A stretch of 64,000 nt of DNA from contig JBMOOG010000032.1 in NCBI GenBank assembly GCA_049324535.1, forward strand, positions 1 to 64,000. Direction: 5' to 3'. A program made the position numbers and the translations under genes. Shown in pieces: positions 61,465 to 64,000 of the stretch. Source of the stretch: JBMOOG01 sp049324535 (lineage in GTDB: Bacteria; Pseudomonadota; Alphaproteobacteria; Rhodobacterales; Rhodobacteraceae). Each line of letters begins with the position of its first letter. Positions within the stretch are counted from its first letter, which is position 1. Under the pieces are notes generated by a model. It worked only from the letters and a program-made list of their open reading frames with translations. It made no database searches and was not told the DNA's origin.

Positions 61465-62253
61465 ATGAAACGTGCCGCCGTTCTTGCCGCCGCGCTTGCC
61501 CTTGCGGGCGCACTGCCCGCCGCCGCCGCCGACCTGCCCGATCTGGGCGGGCGCGCCGTCACCGTGGTGACGGAGAACGCCTATCCGCCGCTGCAATTCC
61601 TTGACAAGGACGGCCAGGCGATCGGCTGGGAATACGACGCGATGGCCGAGATCGCCAAGCGGCTCAACATCACGGTGGCCTACCAGAACACCAGCTGGGA
61701 CGCGATGATCCCGGCGGTGTCCGAAGGCCAGTACGACATCGGCATGACCGGAATCACCATCCGCGACGACCGCAAGGAGAAGGTGGACTTCTCCGATCCC
61801 TACATGCATTCGGAAATGGTGATGATGGTGCGCGGCGACGAGGCGCGCTTCACGGACGCCAAGTCCTTCGGCGCCAACCCCGACCTGCTGATGGCGGCCC
61901 AGCCGGGCACGACCCCCTTCTACGTGGGCGTGTACGAGGTGCTCGACGGCAACGAGGCCAACCCGCGGATCAAGCTCTTCGAGACCTTCGGCGCGGGGGT
62001 CGAGGCGCTGAAGGCGGGCGATGTGGACATGGTGCTGACCGACGGCACCTCGGGCGCGGGCTATGTCGCGGCCTCGAACGGGGGGCTCAAGCTTGTGGGC
62101 GAGCCGCTCGGCCAGGAGGACTTCGGGTTCATCTTCCCGAAGGGGTCCGACCTCGTGGCACCGGTAAACGCCGCCATCGCGTCGATGAAGACGGACGGGA
62201 CGCTGGACGCGCTGAACAAGAAATGGTTCCTCGACTACACGATGGGCCAGTGA
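61465..62253 (+). CDS. Amino-acid ABC transporter substrate-binding protein
   Basis: 262 residues. A signal peptide (MKRAAVLAAALALAGALPAAAA) precedes a family 3 solute-binding domain: VVTENAYPPLQFLDKDG, WEYDAMAEIAKRL, YDIGMTGITIRDDRKEKVDFSDPY and the closing LNKKWFLDY. It is a periplasmic receptor for a polar or other amino acid; the exact ligand is unknown. It is followed by the permease 30 bp later. Confidence 0.9.
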   Translation: MKRAAVLAAALALAGALPAAAADLPDLGGRAVTVVTENAYPPLQFLDKDGQAIGWEYDAMAEIAKRLNITVAYQNTSWDAMIPAVSEGQYDIGMTGITIRDDRKEKVDFSDPYMHSEMVMMVRGDEARFTDAKSFGANPDLLMAAQPGTTPFYVGVYEVLDGNEANPRIKLFETFGAGVEALKAGDVDMVLTDGTSGAGYVAASNGGLKLVGEPLGQEDFGFIFPKGSDLVAPVNAAIASMKTDGTLDALNKKWFLDYTMGQ

Positions 62254-62283
62254 CGGCCGGAACGGCGGCCGGGCCGGTCTGAG

Positions 62284-63081
62284 GTGGTCCCGCCCCCGCA
62301 GCCCGACAGCGAGGTTCCCTGGTGGTTGGTGATCGTCGCGGCCGCCGGAGTCTGGCTGTTCTGGCTGGTCCTGTCCGATCCGGTCTACAGCCGGGCGCTG
62401 GCGACGCTTTCGAAGGGGATCGGCATCACCGCCTTCGTGACGGTGGTCGCCTTCGCCGCAGCCTCGGGGCTGGGGCTCGGCCTTGCGCTGGCGCTGCTGT
62501 CGAAGCGCGGGGTCCTGCGGCAGGCGGCGCGGCTTTACGTCGAGGTGATCCGCGGCGTGCCGATCATCGTGCTCCTGCTCTATGTGGCCTTCGTTCTGGC
62601 GCCCGCTCTGGTGGCGCTCTGGAATGCGGCCGTCGTGCCCCTCGGCCTGCCCGAGATGCGGACGCGGGACTTTCCGCTCCTGTGGCGGGCGATCCTTGCG
62701 CTGACGATCGCCTATTCCGCCTTCATCGCCGAAGTGTTCCGGGCCGGCCTCCTGTCGGTCGAGGCCGGGCAGGTCGAGGCGGCGAAGTCGCTGGGCCTGA
62801 ACGGCTGGCAGCGTTTCCGGCTCGTGGTCTTTCCTCAGGCCTTCCGCACCATCCTGCCCCCCCTGGGCAACGACTTCGTGGCGATGGTCAAGGACAGCTC
62901 GCTCGTCTCCGTGCTGGGGGTGGCCGACATCACCCAGCTCGGCAAGGTCACCGCCGCGGGGAATTTCCGCTATTTCGAGACCTACAATCTGGTGGCATTG
63001 CTCTATCTGACCATGACCATCGGGCTGTCGCTCGCGCTGCGCCGCTTCGAGCGGCATCTGCGGTCGCGCGGCGGGGGCTGA
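62284..63081 (+). CDS. Amino-acid ABC transporter permease
   Basis: 265 residues from GTG 62284, the only reasonable start after the upstream stop in the same frame; the ribosome site is weak. About five membrane helices and the HisM-type EAA loop (VEAAKSLGLNGWQRFRLVVFPQAFR) mark it as the inner-membrane channel. Only one permease is present, so it would act as a homodimer. No ATPase gene lies next to it in the window. Confidence 0.88.
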   Translation: MVPPPQPDSEVPWWLVIVAAAGVWLFWLVLSDPVYSRALATLSKGIGITAFVTVVAFAAASGLGLGLALALLSKRGVLRQAARLYVEVIRGVPIIVLLLYVAFVLAPALVALWNAAVVPLGLPEMRTRDFPLLWRAILALTIAYSAFIAEVFRAGLLSVEAGQVEAAKSLGLNGWQRFRLVVFPQAFRTILPPLGNDFVAMVKDSSLVSVLGVADITQLGKVTAAGNFRYFETYNLVALLYLTMTIGLSLALRRFERHLRSRGGG

Positions 63082-63113
63082 CCGGGCGCGGGTGGAAGGC
63101 TGCGCCTCCGGCG

Positions 63114-63135
63114 GGGATATTTGGACCAGTGAGAC
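63114..63135 (+). repeat. Dispersed intergenic repeat, copy 2
   Basis: Matches 4920-4941 in 20 of 22 bases (GGGATATTTG ... ACCAGTGAGAC). It lies in the 109-bp gap between the permease stop and the M3 peptidase start, again shortly after a stop codon and following a GC-rich stretch. Confidence 0.6.
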
Positions 63136-63190
63136 TGAGGACTGGCAAGGCGCCCCGGGGGCGCCGAGCCCGGGAACAGAGGAGACGCCC

Positions 63191-64000
63191 ATGACCAACC
63201 CGCTGCTGTCCGGCTGGGACACGCCCTTCGGCCTGCCGCCCTTCGCCGCGATCCGCGACGAGGACTTCCCCGCCGCCTTTGACAGGGCGCTTGAGGAAGG
63301 CCGGGCAAACATCCGACGCATCGCCGAAAATCCCGAGCCGCCGACCTTCGCCAACACGATCGCGGCGCTGGAACTGGCCGAAGCGACGCTGGACCGGGTG
63401 TCGGGCGTCTTCTTCAACCTCGCCGGCGCGGATTCCAATCCGGCGCGCGAGGCCCTGCAGCGCGATCTGGCGCCGAGACTGGCCGCCTATTCCTCGGAGA
63501 TCACGATGAATGCGGCGCTCTTTGACCGCATCGAGGATCTCTGGTCGCGGCGCGACGGGCTGGGCCTGACGGCCGAGGAGGCGCGGGTGCTGGAGCTCTA
63601 CCGGCGCATGTTCCTGCGTGCGGGTGCGGCCCTGACCGGCGCGGACCGCGACCGGCTGAAGGCGGTGAAGGAGCGGCTGGCTGTCCTGTCCACGGCCTTC
63701 TCGCAGAACTTGCTGGCCGACGAGCGCGACTGGTGGATGGCGCTCGCGCCCGAGGATCTCGCCGGGCTGCCCGGGTTCGTCGTGGCGGGCCTGGCCGAGG
63801 CCGCGAAGGAGCGCGGTCAGGCGGGCCATGTCCTGACGCTGAACCGGTCGCTCATCGTGCCCTTCCTTCAGTATTCGACGCGGCGCGACCTGCGCGAGAC
63901 CGCCTGGCGCGCCTGGGCGGCGCGGGGCGAGACCGGCGGGGCGACCGACAACCGCGGCATCGCCGCCGAGATCCTCGCGCTGCGCCACGAGCGCGCGCAG
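63191..64000 (+). CDS. M3-family metallopeptidase (Dcp/oligopeptidase A type), 3'-truncated by window edge
   Basis: The first 270 codons are present from ATG 63191 with AGAGGAG upstream; the frame is open to the last base. The N-terminus (NPLLSGWDTPFGLPPFAAIRDEDF, PTFANTIAALELAEATLDRV) is typical of bacterial peptidyl-dipeptidase Dcp and oligopeptidase A. The HExxH zinc motif lies beyond the window. These are cytoplasmic enzymes that degrade short peptides. Dcp versus oligopeptidase A cannot be separated from this part. Confidence 0.85.
   Translation, partial: MTNPLLSGWDTPFGLPPFAAIRDEDFPAAFDRALEEGRANIRRIAENPEPPTFANTIAALELAEATLDRVSGVFFNLAGADSNPAREALQRDLAPRLAAYSSEITMNAALFDRIEDLWSRRDGLGLTAEEARVLELYRRMFLRAGAALTGADRDRLKAVKERLAVLSTAFSQNLLADERDWWMALAPEDLAGLPGFVVAGLAEAAKERGQAGHVLTLNRSLIVPFLQYSTRRDLRETAWRAWAARGETGGATDNRGIAAEILALRHERAQ

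Overview
The window is a 64 kb piece of a high-GC alphaproteobacterial chromosome, most likely a member of the Rhodobacteraceae/Rhodobacterales. The evidence is gene content and order: an F1-only atpHAGDC operon, a CIRCE-controlled groESL, a compact Rhodobacter-type sigma-32, and DUF2125, YcgN, TIGR01459 and split murJ-glnD blocks. Coding density is very high, with many ATGA/GTGA stop-start overlaps. I see no rRNA, tRNA, CRISPR array, insertion sequence or prophage. No gene-free stretch exceeds 300 bases.

Layout. 1-8 kb: the end of an extensin-like gene, DUF2125, a MotA/MotB-like (stator-type) membrane pair, then clpA and gloB. 8-16 kb: a methyltransferase, the F1 ATPase operon with its terminator, an H-type lectin and prs. 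16-24 kb: small metabolic genes, namely a DsbA-like isomerase, an alpha/beta hydrolase, a DUF995 gene broken by an in-frame TGA, threonine aldolase, ribF, a MaoC hydratase, a HAD phosphatase, Mn-pyrophosphatase and a TraB/GumN protein. 24-26 kb: promoter, CIRCE, groES, groEL and terminator. 27-33 kb: a five-gene, translationally coupled cluster of unknown purpose, with a disordered membrane protein, a small secreted protein, two glycosyltransferase-like proteins and a small protein. 33-46 kb: a VOC protein, trpS, a rhomboid-fold protein that has lost its catalytic residues, murJ-glnD, an LpoA-like lipoprotein, rsmI-yraN-gshB-esterase, a YifB ATPase and a GST fused to a TRASH-like zinc motif. 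47-50 kb: rpoH-chaN and coaBC-modE-like.

The most distinctive region is 50.4-58 kb. A SARP-type winged-helix/TPR regulator lies upstream of a TbpB-like lipoprotein and a Slam-type outer-membrane protein. This is a plausible surface-lipoprotein or haemophore export unit, of a kind best known from Neisseria and Acinetobacter. Direct heptamer repeats related to TTCACGA, spaced every 11 bp, occur in front of the lipoprotein gene (four copies) and in front of the regulator (two copies). They have the same orientation relative to transcription, which is the layout expected of SARP operators. Divergent to the regulator is a two-gene unit: an RGG-repeat PAP2/haloperoxidase-fold enzyme and an unusual subtilisin-family protease without a signal peptide.

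The remaining genes (58-64 kb) are an ArnT-like glycosyltransferase, dut, a membrane-anchored MoeB-like protein, two components of an amino-acid ABC transporter and the beginning of an M3 oligopeptidase. Many intergenic regions carry a recognisable -35/-10 pair of the form TTGnnn-N17-TAnnnn, and these are listed individually.
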